64,000 bases of DNA, from NCBI GenBank assembly GCA_037042915.1, contig CM073194.1, positions 3,968,001 to 4,032,000 of the forward strand, given 5' to 3'. Origin of the DNA: Auricularia sp. M13. Lineage: Eukaryota; Basidiomycota; Agaricomycetes; Auriculariales; Auriculariaceae. The notes under the pieces are model-generated. The model ran no database searches, was not told the origin of the DNA, and saw only the letters and a program-made list of their open reading frames with translations. Below are positions 1 to 9,765 of this stretch, in pieces. The translations under genes were made by a program, and so were the position numbers. Positions within the stretch are counted from its first letter, which is position 1. Each line of letters opens with the position of its first letter.

Positions 1-839
1 CGGGAAATCTGTTGCCAGACAGCGACGAAGAAGACTCGGCAGAGACAGTACCACCGTAAGGCACGGAGTCGGGTATGGCAGCTGAAGGAGTAACTGAGAT
101 ACCGCTGGAGCTCGCCTGGTCAACGACTGTTGCAGACGGTGCCCGTGGTGCGTCAGGAACCGTCCTGGAGCGGGATTGGAGCCGCAAAGATTTTTCTGCA
201 TGGGACTTGGCAACATTCTGGGTGACCTGTCGCCCAGAGGAGCCACATGTGTGCTGGCATCGACAGGTAACGAGCTTCCGACGGCTAGTCATGAGTTCTG
301 TGCCTGTGCTCATGAATTTAGTCTTCTGGCAACAACTTCATAAGTACTGAGGGCTACATACGTGAGCAGATACGGCCTGAAGAGAGCAGGAGCACAGAGC
401 ACAATGCCCACCGCTAGACTAGCTGGTGGAGCACCGGTGGCACGCAAAGGGCACGCGACAGCGGTTGACGCAGTCGTATGAGTAGCTGATCAAGGAGCGC
501 GTCGCGGACTTGCAAGTTTCTGCGCTCAACTCTGCGCCAGCGTGTTAGGCACTTCGACAAGAGGATTCATCGTGTTACATGAAATGCACGGATGTGGCGT
601 TGCCGCGACATGTGATCGACACCGATCCATCCTGCGCCGGATTGCTCCATGATCACGAGCGGGAAACATCCGACTCCGCGAGCTGCCAAGATCTATTCAC
701 ACTTGCACGCACGAATGGCCAAGAGCAATATCAAAGCAAATCCATAGGCAGTCCTGCTCTTGCCAGTTTAGAACCGATAGCGTATCCCGTGGTAGCAGAA
801 CGTGGACATAGGTAGTATTCTGAACTATTCAGACACCTG
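1..839. other. No gene recognised
   Basis: Several short open frames exist on both strands, but none shows a recognisable motif, consistent splice structure or codon pattern. The first exon of the kinase-like family (present at 7810-8064 in the other copy) is not found here. Confidence 0.4.
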
Positions 840-1753
840 ATTTCCCTTGGATTTGACTCCAATCAGGTGCTTCTACAGCTTTGGATACGATGCGGCAGGA
901 AGTAAACATTATCTGGTTTCCCCAGTGAATGTCGCGTCGGTTATTGGCAACCACTCGGTGCCTGTGCTTCAATGGCTAACGCTGGAGCACATCACATTCG
1001 CTGTTCTTCCCTACCTCGACGTCAACGATCCCACTAACTGCTACTCCTATGAAGACGTCGGCGACGTCTTGAAGAACATGATCCAGATGCTGGAGGTAGG
1101 TATCTGATCTCCCATTAATTGCGTACTAAATCCCTGTGAAGGCCGTCACGTTCTGTCATTCCAAGCTAGTAGCCCATCTGGTCCGTTTTGAAACCATTAG
1201 ATTGCCATATACTGATACATTACGCAGGATCTCTTCGAAGGAAACTTTTTGTGCAACTATCGTGGCGGCTTAGGAGTCGAAATGACCATGCTGCACGTGC
1301 CCGGCGAGCGTGCACCGCTCTTCAGGTCTCTGTACCCATTCATGATCTACCTGATCGATTTCGACACGGCCGTATGCTTTGACGTGGGCACCGATCCAGC
1401 AACGCATCGCATTACTGGCCTTCCACCGAACGTTGCGGCCGCTTACTACAACCGTCCGAAATGCCCCGAGATGACAATGGATGTGCCATACTGCCCGTTC
1501 CTTGCAGATGTTTGGCAGCTCGGGACAACTTTCCAGGAGCTTCGTGTGCGTGGAATCGTTCAAGGAAGGCGTATGTACTCACACACCGCAGCTTGATTTG
1601 TCCGCGCTCCCGCAGCCGGTGCGAGCTCTTATCGATAGGATGACTTCTGAGAATCCGTCTGATCGCCCGTCGTCGGCTGCTGCACTGAAGGAATTGCGCA
1701 ACATTGTATTCAAGATGGAGACGGCGGAGCTACGGGCCTATGTACCTATCTAG
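840..1753 (+). pseudogene. Kinase-like gene, 5'-truncated copy A
   Basis: This is a close paralogue of the intact kinase-like gene at 7810-9069. Four of its five exons can be followed: about 929-1095, 1142-1180, 1228-1545 and 1592-1753. They have the same lengths and phases as the other copy, and the introns include a 46-nt one at 1546-1591. The split catalytic loop reads H-L-D-L-F-E-G-N across the 1180/1228 junction, and the metal-binding segment reads L-I-D-F-D. The first exon and the first half of the second exon, which hold the beta-3 strand, are missing or unrecognisable. The frame stays open upstream to about position 847, so a shortened protein is not excluded. The 3' exons show no stop or frameshift, so truncation is recent or the remnant is still used. 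Its partner small gene follows 323 bp downstream. Confidence 0.7.
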
Positions 1754-2076
1754 ATTCTGAATCGTAAATCTGTTTGGCGTCGTTGAACCAAGCGCGGGCC
1801 TTCAGTCTCACACATGACCAAATACCTACCGATGAATGGAGTGAAATGACTTATCTGCGCTACGGGACGTGGGAAAAGAATTTTCTGTTTCCTCGGCGAC
1901 TTGGGAGTGTTCTCTAACCCGCCCTTCCGTCTCACCTCGCCCATAATAGGTACATGACCCCCAAACTCGGCCCCTAGTGCGTATAAGAGGAAGAGTCTGA
2001 GAGGGCCCACATCCTTCCCCAACAGACATCTGTCTCGTCGTGTGTCGACACATCACTACTATCCTTGACGCTTGCC

Positions 2077-2433
2077 ATGTCCACGCTGTCCCAGCCGCTG
2101 CCCAGGTACCAGGTCATCGTGCAGGGCCCCTTCAGGGGCTGGGTTGGAGAACGTCTCCTGCAGGGAACAGAGATGAGGGTGCGTCTCTGTCCTCTACACA
2201 CGCGCTGTAGTTTACCTGACGGGAGCACAACAGGCTGGCGTGTGGGGTCACACCCTCAAATTTGGCAACGGGAGGAAAGAATGGTTCGCCACCTATGACA
2301 TCCAGCAGATGTAAGTAGCGTAACGACCTCGTACTTGATCTCATCGGAGTACAGTCAGCCTCCTCCTGGCACTGGTTATCCGCTCACAAACCCGACGTTC
2401 ATTTGGGGTTCTGGAAGGAAGCTGGGTTCATGA
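2077..2433 (+). CDS. Small cassette partner protein, copy A (85 aa)
   Basis: Function unknown. Three exons (2077-2178, 2234-2310, 2355-2433) join in phase to an 85-residue protein with introns of 55 and 44 nt. The gene is recognised because the same structure, with identical intron phases (0 and 2), occurs at 9386-9765. Conserved blocks are G-W-V-G-E-R near residue 21, W-G-H-T-L-x-F-G-N after the first intron, and a C-terminal P-L-T-N-P. There is no signal peptide, membrane segment or cysteine pattern, so the protein is probably cytosolic. The start was chosen because the paralogue aligns from its own ATG at the equivalent place. It follows a kinase-like (pseudo)gene by 323 bp, the same spacing as in the second cassette (316 bp), which suggests the two were copied as a unit. 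Confidence 0.6.
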
Positions 2434-2660
2434 AGGGCGTGGACTGCCAACGTTGGCTACGGTGACCCGCGCAGAATGTAATAACACATACTTGAATTAG
2501 GAGCTTACGAGTGAAGTGTGTGCCTGCGTGCGTGTGTGAGCGTCTAGATTAGCAAAAGGAATTAAGCACGGCCGAGTTGCAACAGCATGAATGAAGGGGC
2601 CTGTCACGCATCACGAGTCAACCTTGGCCAAATACGATACAATACCCCAAACTCAGTACT

Positions 2661-2669
2661 TTTGATTGC
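2661..2669. repeat. 9-bp target-site duplication, left
   Basis: TTTGATTGC lies directly before the transposon start at 2670 and is repeated exactly at 3583-3591 after its end. Confidence 0.85.
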
Positions 2670-3582
2670 TAGTCTCGTAACCAGCCGTTCGTTGCGTCGG
2701 AGTTGGAAACTCCGTTCGGCAACGAACGTCTGGGAGGCTCCGTCGGGGTTTTGGCTGGATCTTTTTCGCAGATAGGCGTGTGAAAAAAGACTTAGCAGAA
2801 TCGCCCGCCTCCCACCACTCAAAAAACCTTCTCTCAGACCCATAACCGAAAAGCGATAGTATTGCATTCTGAAGCGATTGAGCATATGAATATTTTGAGG
2901 TCAGGAAAATACTCAGTAATTACTAGGAGCCTCAAGGTAGCTTCTAAACCGCTTCCGCAGGGAAAGACTTGCTTCCTGAGCCTATAATCATGTATTATGG
3001 GGGTTACAGTTTGTGTTTACGGTCTCTAAGCTGCATCGGTGTAGACGGACACAGTGACATGGACCGTTCCTCGCCATGGCAGAGCTCTAGTGTTGATAAT
3101 TGCGGATTAAATAGGTCTTGCCATGCCCTTGTAGATGTCTGTTGCGTATGTGCTTAGCAGAAGAGGCTTTGGGGGACTTGAGCCTGGACAAGGTCCCGTC
3201 ACCGGCCTCTTGGGAAGCATGTGAACTCCCGATACAATCGTAAGCTCTGAACCCTCAATTCAGTCTAAGAACTGTTTCAGAGTCTTGAATGACTTAGCCC
3301 CAATGATATTGGAGGTTTGCGATGTCTGTACTAATTACTGAGTATTTTCCTGACCTCAAAATATTCATATGCTCAATCGCTTCAGAATGCAATAATATCC
3401 CTTTGCGGTTATGGGTCTGAGAGAAGGTTTTTTGAGTGGTGGGAGGCGGGCGATTCTGCTAAGTCTTTTTTCACACGCCTATCTGCGAAAAAGATCCAGC
3501 CAAAACCCCGACGGAGCGTACCAGCCGCTACTTGACGAAGGCATCTGTCGGAGTTTGAAAGTAGCGGCTGGTTACGAGCCTA
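2670..3582. mobile_element. Non-autonomous Mutator-like element (MULE MITE), 913 bp
   Basis: The element begins TAGTCTCGTAACCAGC and ends with its near-perfect reverse complement (TAGGCTCGTAACCAGC read from the right). The terminal inverted repeats are about 255 bp (2670-2925 and 3338-3582) and nearly identical from about 2735 inward. A 9-bp target duplication flanks it; that length plus long TIRs is typical of Mutator-like elements. The roughly 410-bp core has no coding signal, so it must be mobilised in trans. Near each tip the arms differ: the left arm has a hairpin built on CGTTCGTTGC / GCAACGAACG, the right arm one built on GCCGCTACTT / AAGTAGCGGC. High arm identity suggests fairly recent activity. 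Confidence 0.85.
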
Positions 3583-3591
3583 TTTGATTGC
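3583..3591. repeat. 9-bp target-site duplication, right
   Basis: Exact copy of TTTGATTGC at 2661-2669, directly after the last base of the transposon. Confidence 0.85.
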
Positions 3592-4427
3592 GGCTCTCAG
3601 CTTCAATTCCCGCATCCGAGCCACGATCTCTTCGCCTGGTGAGATAGCCTGTGCGCTGATTCTTTTTTCCGGCAGCTGAGAGGTGCGTCGCCCTAGCCTT
3701 AGCAGGCTCACACACTTCTACTGTATCTTGTTGGGACGAGCAAATGAAATCAAGGCTCACCCAGCCGGTCATACCGAGTCCGACAATCTTGCGTCGGATA
3801 CGTTGACAACAGCCGGAATTCCATTGAGCGCTACATTTCCGGCACCGAATGCCGCAATCTGTTGCCCACTGAGGACTATGGCCCACCATAACGCGCATTG
3901 GTGGGAGCGTAACGAAGCTTGTTCGCATTTCCAGAATCTGTGCGCACCGATCAACCTGGCAGCTCAGTCAGGAATTGATTCAAGGGCACGGGAACGGGGA
4001 GTAAACCTATTTGATAGTGTGCAGAATGGCTTGAAAGGACGGGGGCCGAGCCAACATGGCGAGGCCGACGTCCCCAGCTTGTCTAAGTGGAAGCTGTGTC
4101 CCGCTCGCGTGTAGCCGATCCTGCGGGGAATTCCAGCCCAGAAAAAGGTCGCGCTTAAAGGGAACTCGATAGATCCAAATGTGACGTGAAGCCGCTCCTC
4201 GGACAGGCACGCTGCGAACAGGTCATATCCCTCGACAACGACAAGAGACTGATGGAGACGGAGAAGGGCTGGCTAGTCGTCCAACGTCGTTTTCGAAACG
4301 CTTCGCAGCGAAATCTGGCAAAAAAGGCACCATTAACATGATGGTGGAAATTCCAATGTTAGAGCAGGAGGTTCGATGCGTGTACAGCGATGTGCTGGAT
4401 GTTTTACACAAATGCAGGCCGAGTCGG
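3592..4427. other. No gene recognised
   Basis: Open frames on both strands overlap (for example 3683-4114 plus and 3572-3928 minus), with no recognisable motif in either. The last part is probably the 3' untranslated region of RPC31. Confidence 0.4.
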
Positions 4428-5330
4428 TCAGTCATACGTCGCTTCTGGAATGAGAAAGACTGTGAGACAAGAACGGCGCATAAAACATAAAAACAGACCT
4501 CCTTCATCTCCTCCTCCACCGACATCATCAGCATCGTCTCCCTCGCCGTTGTCAAAGTAGTTCTCGGCATAGTCATTGTCATCCTCGTCCTCGTCGTAGT
4601 CTTCCTGTTCCTCTTGACTACCAACGCCAGACTCTGCGTCCGAGGCTTTCTCCTGCGCAGGCATAAGTTATCCGTTCTGCGCTAAGTGTGGGAATGTACT
4701 TCGTCCTCGTCGCCATCTTTTAGATCGTCGAGGTTTAATTTCTTTTTCTTCGAAACGGACGATTTCTCTGCAGCGTTACGTCAGCCAGGTCTGAGCAGGA
4801 ATATCACGGCAAGGCGTGCCTTTTCGTTTTCGTTTCTTGGGGTTGAAGTATGTCTCGAAGACTTCGGGCGGAAAGAATGCGGCGTTCAGCTCTTCTTGTC
4901 GTAGTTTTGGTCTGTGAGCCTCTGTACGATATTTGTCCGAATATCTTGGAAGCTCTGCATTGTATTAGCAATGCTCTGCGGATGAACATGTCGTACACGT
5001 ACCGGTAGACTTTTGGGATTCAACGATGTAATACGCGCTCCTACGCATGCGCTCCCCATATTCCACTTGCAATCGTGCGATTTCCTTTTCAGCGGGAGTC
5101 ACTGTGGCTAGTATTGGAAGCGAATCTCTGGTCTACATTATCAATCTCAGCCCTTCTCGACCACAAGGAGGACATACAGGGTACAGCGCGGCCTGTTCCT
5201 TGGAGAGCGCTGCGAGGTCAGCGGGTGTGAGGCCCAGGGCCAGCAAATCTGCCCCGGGGCCGGAGCGCCCGCCAAATCCTCCGCGTCCTCGTCCGCGGAA
5301 GCCTCCTCCTCTGCCGCCGCCGCGAGACAT
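4428..5330 (-). CDS. RPC31: DNA-directed RNA polymerase III subunit Rpc31 (RPC7)
   Basis: Subunit of the Rpc31-Rpc34-Rpc82 initiation subcomplex of RNA polymerase III, which transcribes tRNA and 5S genes in the nucleus. Six exons on the minus strand join in phase: 5330-5162, 5101-5003, 4954-4808, 4767-4700, 4652-4499 and 4444-4428, giving 217 residues. The protein shows the family pattern: a glycine/arginine-rich start (MSRGGGRGGG), L-G-L-T-P-A-D, then R-Y-S-D-K-Y, then P-K-K-R-K-R-K, and an acidic tail ending in D-Y-A-E-N-Y-F-D-N-G and a glycine run. The length matches yeast and animal relatives. The first donor (GTCGAG at 5161) is weak; the stronger GTATGT at 5177 gives a stop in every phase-compatible choice, so this one border is uncertain. 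It is divergently paired with an ALY/REF gene 131 bp away. Confidence 0.9.
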
Positions 5331-5461
5331 TGTGCGCGATCTGACTCTGAGAAGAATACAAAGGCTCGGCTGGAGCCGGACGGACTTTGAACGTCTCTCT
5401 GACCGCTCCCCCCTCCTCGTCTCCACACTCGCCCCCACGCAACTCTAACGAGCCTAGCACG
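5331..5461. promoter_or_regulatory. Shared divergent promoter of RPC31 and ALY/REF
   Basis: Only 131 bp separate the start codons of two divergently transcribed housekeeping genes, so both core promoters must lie here or in the first exons. No clear TATA box is seen. The ALY/REF start is preceded by GAGCCTAGCACG. Confidence 0.6.
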
Positions 5462-7421
5462 ATGTCTTCTGCGCTTGACAAGTCTTTGGATGATGTGCGC
5501 CCATATTTTACTCGTTCAGCGCGACCGTGCTCCTGACCGTGGCTCGCCCCGCCATTCAGATGATCGTTGACAAGAAGCGCAACCGCGCGCCTCGCAAGAC
5601 TCGCGCCGCGAGGGGAAGCTCCGCCGCTGCCGGCGCTACTGCTGGCGCGACCGCTCGTGCGCGCTACAGCGGCATCTTGCCCTCGAGCAATGGCAACGTT
5701 GCGGCGAAGCAGGCCGCTGCCGCTGCCACCGTCCAGGCGTCTGCAGGCGCTGAAAAGATCATTGTCTCCAACCTTCCCCCGGATGTGAACGAGGCTCAGA
5801 TCAAGGTTTATTGAATCATTCTAGCGTGCTATGTGGCCGTGGTTATTTACTTTCTTCCGTTTGCAGGAGCTCTTTTCTACCACCGTCGGCGCACTCAAGG
5901 AAGTCAACCTTCACTTCGATCAACACGGCAAGTCCAAGGGCGTAGCGCATGTCCAGTTCTCCCGCAAGGGCGACGGCACCAAGGCCTATAATCAGTATAA
6001 CAACCGCCTCATCGACGGGAGTCAGTCAAATCTCCTTTTATTCCTGCTCATTCGTCCTTCCATCCTCTGCCGATGTCGCGGTTAGCGTGTGGTCCGTCTG
6101 CTCTGTGCCTTTGCCTCGCCCTGCCCCACCCTCGACCTGGTCACCGGACTTGCCTCGGCGCGACGCGACCTCAGTTCGGCTGTGCACCGACACGGGATTG
6201 GATTCAGCCCTACCAGTGCTGCGCTTCGCAAGAGAATGCAGCCCAATTACCCGTCCGCTCCGCGCGGACGTTCGCTCGAGTGGAAACACTCGCGAACTGC
6301 ACACAGTTGCCTTTGCCTAGCATGCCTTAGCCGCTCTCTCTCTGCTTCATGCGAGTCCAGTGCTGTTTATCCAGTGCTCATGAGCCTCGGCCTGCCGCTC
6401 TCTTCGCGAGAGTGGTTATTGACGTGCCGTAGACGTCGTTGACCCATTCAACAAGTCGTGCCGCTGCTGGTGCATCGTTGCTCTGTGTTGCCCGTCTTAT
6501 GACGTGGCTGGCGCGCAGGTCATCATTCTTTGGGCGCTCTTGCGTCGCGCCGACAGCTCGTAACAGGGTCGTGACATGCCCGGATGTTCACTCCACGGGA
6601 CGAGCGACTACCCAACTGTTGCGAGCCCCGGGTCTTACCGCCCTGCGTCGGCTTGAGCGGACGTGAGTCTGCCCATTGAGTGGACCTTGCCATGCGCATT
6701 TGCGAGCTTTATTCCTTCTGGAACATTTTTGGACTGGGTCGGTATACTGAATGGGTACGACGGCCATCAAGCCCATCAAGTAGGACGACGAGGGCCCCTC
6801 GGACACGGACATGGGCGAGGAACAGGCATCAGACAGCGGTTTGCACTAACTGACGGTCGTTCGCCTTCCACGCTTTCCCCTTGCGCTATCGTTCGAAGCA
6901 GCCGACCGAAAACTAACGATTACCTTCTCTCCCTCCTCGCACGCTCGACCCGACAGAACGCCCGATGAAGATTGAAATTATTGTGGACCCCGGCAAAGCG
7001 CCCGCCCCGACCCTTGTGAATCGCGTTGCGCCTGCGCCGCCCGCCGCTGCCACCACCGGAGGACGGCGGGGCAAGAAGACCGAGGAGAACCAGCTCGCGG
7101 GTGTTGCCGAGGCCATGGAGGGTGTAGAGTCCAACGGGTACGTTTCCATTACCATCTTTTTTGAGTCATCGTGCTGAAACTAGGGATAGCCGCGGAGGAC
7201 GGGGTGCGCGTCGTGGACGCGGTGGACGTCGCGGTCGCGGAGGCCGTGGCGGAGGTGAGCGCCCGGCCAAGAGCGCGGCGGATCTCGATGCTGAGATGGA
7301 GGTACGTTCTCTTATTCGTCACAACTGCAGCGACGGTCGCTCATGAGTGTGGTGTTCTCAGGAATACGTTGCCGCCCCTACCGCTGCCGCAGCGCCGCCT
7401 GCAGCGGCTGCGGCTGCGTGA
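5462..7421 (+). CDS. YRA1: ALY/REF family mRNA-export adaptor (Yra1/Mlo3-like)
   Basis: Nuclear adaptor that links spliced mRNA and the helicase Sub2/UAP56 to the Mex67 export receptor. Six exons join in phase: 5462-5494, 5560-5805, 5867-6020, 6957-7137, 7184-7301 and 7362-7421 (263 aa). The N terminus reads S-A-L-D-K-S-L-D-D-M-I, the UAP56-binding motif typical of the family. One RRM follows, with I-I-V-S-N-L-P as RNP2 and G-V-A-H-V-Q-F as RNP1. An Ala/Pro linker, an R-G-G-rich stretch and an alanine-rich end complete the protein. The exon 3/4 join restores G-K-R-P-M-K-I-E-I, the expected last RRM strand. Four introns are 46-65 nt, but intron 3 is 936 nt (see separate entry). The start is fixed by the 33-nt first exon encoding the Sub2-binding motif. 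Confidence 0.93.
6021..6956 (+). promoter_or_regulatory. Unusually long intron 3 of the ALY/REF gene
   Basis: A 936-nt intron interrupts the RRM just before its last strand. It starts GTCAGT at 6021 and ends CGACAG at 6956. A consensus branch site AACTAAC sits near 6911-6917 with a pyrimidine-rich tract after it. The exons on both sides match the family, so the length is real unless unseen alternative exons exist. The short open frames inside lack protein-like features. In budding yeast YRA1 also has one very long intron used for autoregulation; similar use here is an inference. Confidence 0.8.
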
Positions 7422-7809
7422 ACGTGGGTTGTGTGTTCCCACGGACGATGTCAAATGCGTGAAACGACACGCTGTGTGTTCTGTCTGTGTCTCCCTCCTG
7501 TCCGTTTGCTGCCCTCCTATCGAATTGATGTCCTGATCTCCCCCCGGTCCACACAAGCATGCTTTCGTCGTTACCTATGTAGTCTGTTCAGTGTTAGTAT
7601 TTGCGTAGAAAATTGTGACACCCTGGCTCGCGTTCCGCCATACACACGGGGCTGTGCGCTCTGTTGATATTCGATGATTGTGGGTGGGAAATCGGCAGAT
7701 TTAGCGGGTTGGCCGGAGCGGAACCTTCCAAACAACGCGGCCGCGGGTCCTGTTTGAACGAGTCGAGTCCCAGCCAAGGTCCAACTCCGCGGCGTTCCGT
7801 TGACCGTCG
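7422..7809. other. ALY/REF 3' region and upstream of kinase-like gene B
   Basis: No gene seen. It presumably holds the ALY/REF 3' untranslated region and the promoter of the kinase-like gene. Confidence 0.5.
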
Positions 7810-9069
7810 ATGCGCACCATGCCCCTCCCGTCGTCCCTCAGAGATTTTCAGGATGTCCCGCCCCCAGACGAAGTGCACCCCCGTGACCACTGGGCCCCAT
7901 TTGAAGCCTTTCTATCATCTCACGGTTTCACTCTTTGGCTGGCTAGGGACGGCGCTGTCATGGTTCCGCCAGATGAGCGCCCCCGCGCTCCAGACGCATT
8001 TCATTACTGGATTGACAAAGGACAATACGCTGCAACGCCGTATTGTCCTGAATTCATGCATCCGGTGAGTGAATCAGTATTCCGAAATACAACTTGAACA
8101 ATTCGTTCAACTGGCGCAGACGCCGATCGTTTGCCCTGCGCGCACCGTGGACGGAAGGGATGTGGTTATCCGGGTCGTTTCAGTTGGAGAAGACGGCGCC
8201 AATCATCGTGCCGCTCTCGAACGTCTTTCAACTGGCAACATCGCATCGGTCATTGGCAACCACTCAGTGCCCGTGCTGCAGTGGCTAACGCTCGAGCACA
8301 TCACGTTCGCCGTCCTGCCTTTCCTCTCAGATGACCCCACCAACTGCTACTCCTATGAAGACGTTGAGGACGTCTTGAAGACCATGATCCAGATGCTGGA
8401 GGTACGCGTCTGCGCTCCCATCTACATTCAATGAGTCCTAATTTTCCTGCCAAGGCCGTGACGTTCTGTCACTCCAAGCTGGTTGCCCATCTGGTCTGTG
8501 CCGGTTGATTCTGGGCTTTGTGCTGCTCTGACGAACTTTACAGGATCTCTTCGAAGGAAACTTCCTGTGCAACTATCGCGGAGGAGTGGGGGCCGAGCTG
8601 ACCATGCTGCACGTCCCCGGACAGCGAGCCCCGCCCTTCCGGTCTCTCTATCCGTTCACGATATACTTGATCGACTTCGACACCGCTGTCTGCTTCGAGG
8701 CTGGGGCGGATCCCGCGACTCACCGGATTACAGGCCTTCCACCCAACATCGTGGAGGCTGAGTACGGCCGTCCGAAGTGCCCTGAGATGGCCTCGAATGA
8801 GCCATACTGCCCGTTTCTTGCGGATGTTTGGCAGCTCGGGACAACCTTTCAGGAGCTCCGTGTGCGTGCGAAGTTTTCCAGAGGACATTTCCACTCATAT
8901 CCCGCAGCTCGATGTGTCGGTTCTCCCGCAGCCAGTGCAAGCTCTTATCAACAGGATGGCTTCTGAGAGTCCGTCGGATCGCCCAACCTCGGCTGCTGCT
9001 TTGAAGGAGCTGCGCGACATCGTTTCCAAGACGAGCAGAGAGGAGCTCCGAGCTTATGTTCCTGCCTAG
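7810..9069 (+). CDS. Atypical protein-kinase-like protein, copy B (351 aa)
   Basis: Five exons (7810-8064, 8120-8401, 8455-8493, 8544-8861, 8908-9069) join in phase. The fold is kinase-like: a beta-3 strand D-V-V-I-R-V-V, catalytic loop H-L-D-L-F-E-G-N matching the HxDLxxxN spacing, metal-binding L-I-D-F-D-T-A, and a late A-D-V-W-Q-L-G helix followed by S-D-R-P-T-S. Two canonical residues differ: Arg stands where the ATP-contacting Lys is expected, and DFG is DFD. A 39-nt third exon ends between the x and D of HxD. The 46-nt last intron (8862-8907, GTGCGT...CGCAG) explains an apparent frame change. The substrate is unknown. A 89-aa partner gene follows after 316 bp. The ATG at 7810 is the first in frame; M4 is an alternative start. 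Confidence 0.75.
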
Positions 9070-9385
9070 CTCCTGAATTGTAAAGTCGCTGCCCCATGTT
9101 TCCAAACCATTGCCCGGAGGGCCCAAACAACCAGCCGCATGCGTCTAGCACCTGAGCAAATGCTGCCGTTGCGCGAATGAGACATGAGAACACCGTGTCC
9201 TTCTCTTTCGAACATGGCATGAAGAAACTTCCTTCATCCGCGCGACCGCGCGACCGTCCCAGAATAAACACACGTCCATGGCTCTACACGAGCTGAATAT
9301 AAGATACGGACTTCCAGGTGCCCCACTCTTTCTCCCGGACATTCGTCTCGTTGCTTACCCGCCAAAAGCTACTTCTCTCAACCCT

Positions 9386-9765
9386 ATGTCCTACCCCGGC
9401 CAACCCCGCGCATTGCTCAGATACGAAGTCACCTCCGGTCCCCGCAGGGGCTGGGTTGGGGAACGTATCCCCTCGGGCACGAGAATGGTTGTACGCCTCT
9501 AAGTTTCTCACACGCGTTGCTGTTTTCATGAAGACTATATGCGGCAGGGCCGTCACTGGGGGCACACACTCAGGTTCGGCAACAACATGACGCAGTGGTT
9601 CAAGTTGGGGCGCCTTAGGCAGATGTGAGTGCACAAAAGTATAAATATCTTGAATTTTCAATAATAACGACATTTAGCATGCCCGCTCCTGGTACCCAAG
9701 TGCCGCTCACGAACCCGGAGTTCATGTCGGGTGGAGGACAAACGCTGGGCGGTTCGCAAGCGTGA
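9386..9765 (+). CDS. Small cassette partner protein, copy B (89 aa)
   Basis: Three exons (9386-9490, 9548-9624, 9678-9765) with introns of 57 and 53 nt and the same phases as the copy at 2077-2433. It shares G-W-V-G-E-R, W-G-H-T-L-R-F-G-N and P-L-T-N-P with that copy, while the start and the middle have diverged. That pattern is expected if selection keeps the conserved blocks. No signal peptide, transmembrane segment or known domain is visible. An upstream in-frame ATG at 9278 would add 36 residues that have no counterpart in copy A, so 9386 is preferred. The function is unknown; co-duplication with a kinase-like gene hints at a functional partner or substrate. Confidence 0.6.

Noticed and set aside
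4223-4624. Threonine/methionine/arginine-rich minus-strand frame
   Set aside because: It is the shadow of the acidic tail exon of RPC31 in another frame.
5177-5182. Strong GTATGT donor at the end of RPC31 exon 1
   Set aside because: Every acceptor that keeps phase from this donor runs into a stop codon, while the weaker donor at 5161 restores the conserved V-T-P-A-E-K segment.
8850-8910. Apparent +1 frameshift in both kinase-like copies A and B near W-Q-L-G-T-T-F-Q-E-L-R
   Set aside because: A 46-nt GTGCGT...CGCAG intron (1546-1591 and 8862-8907) restores the frame in both genes, so no frameshift is needed.
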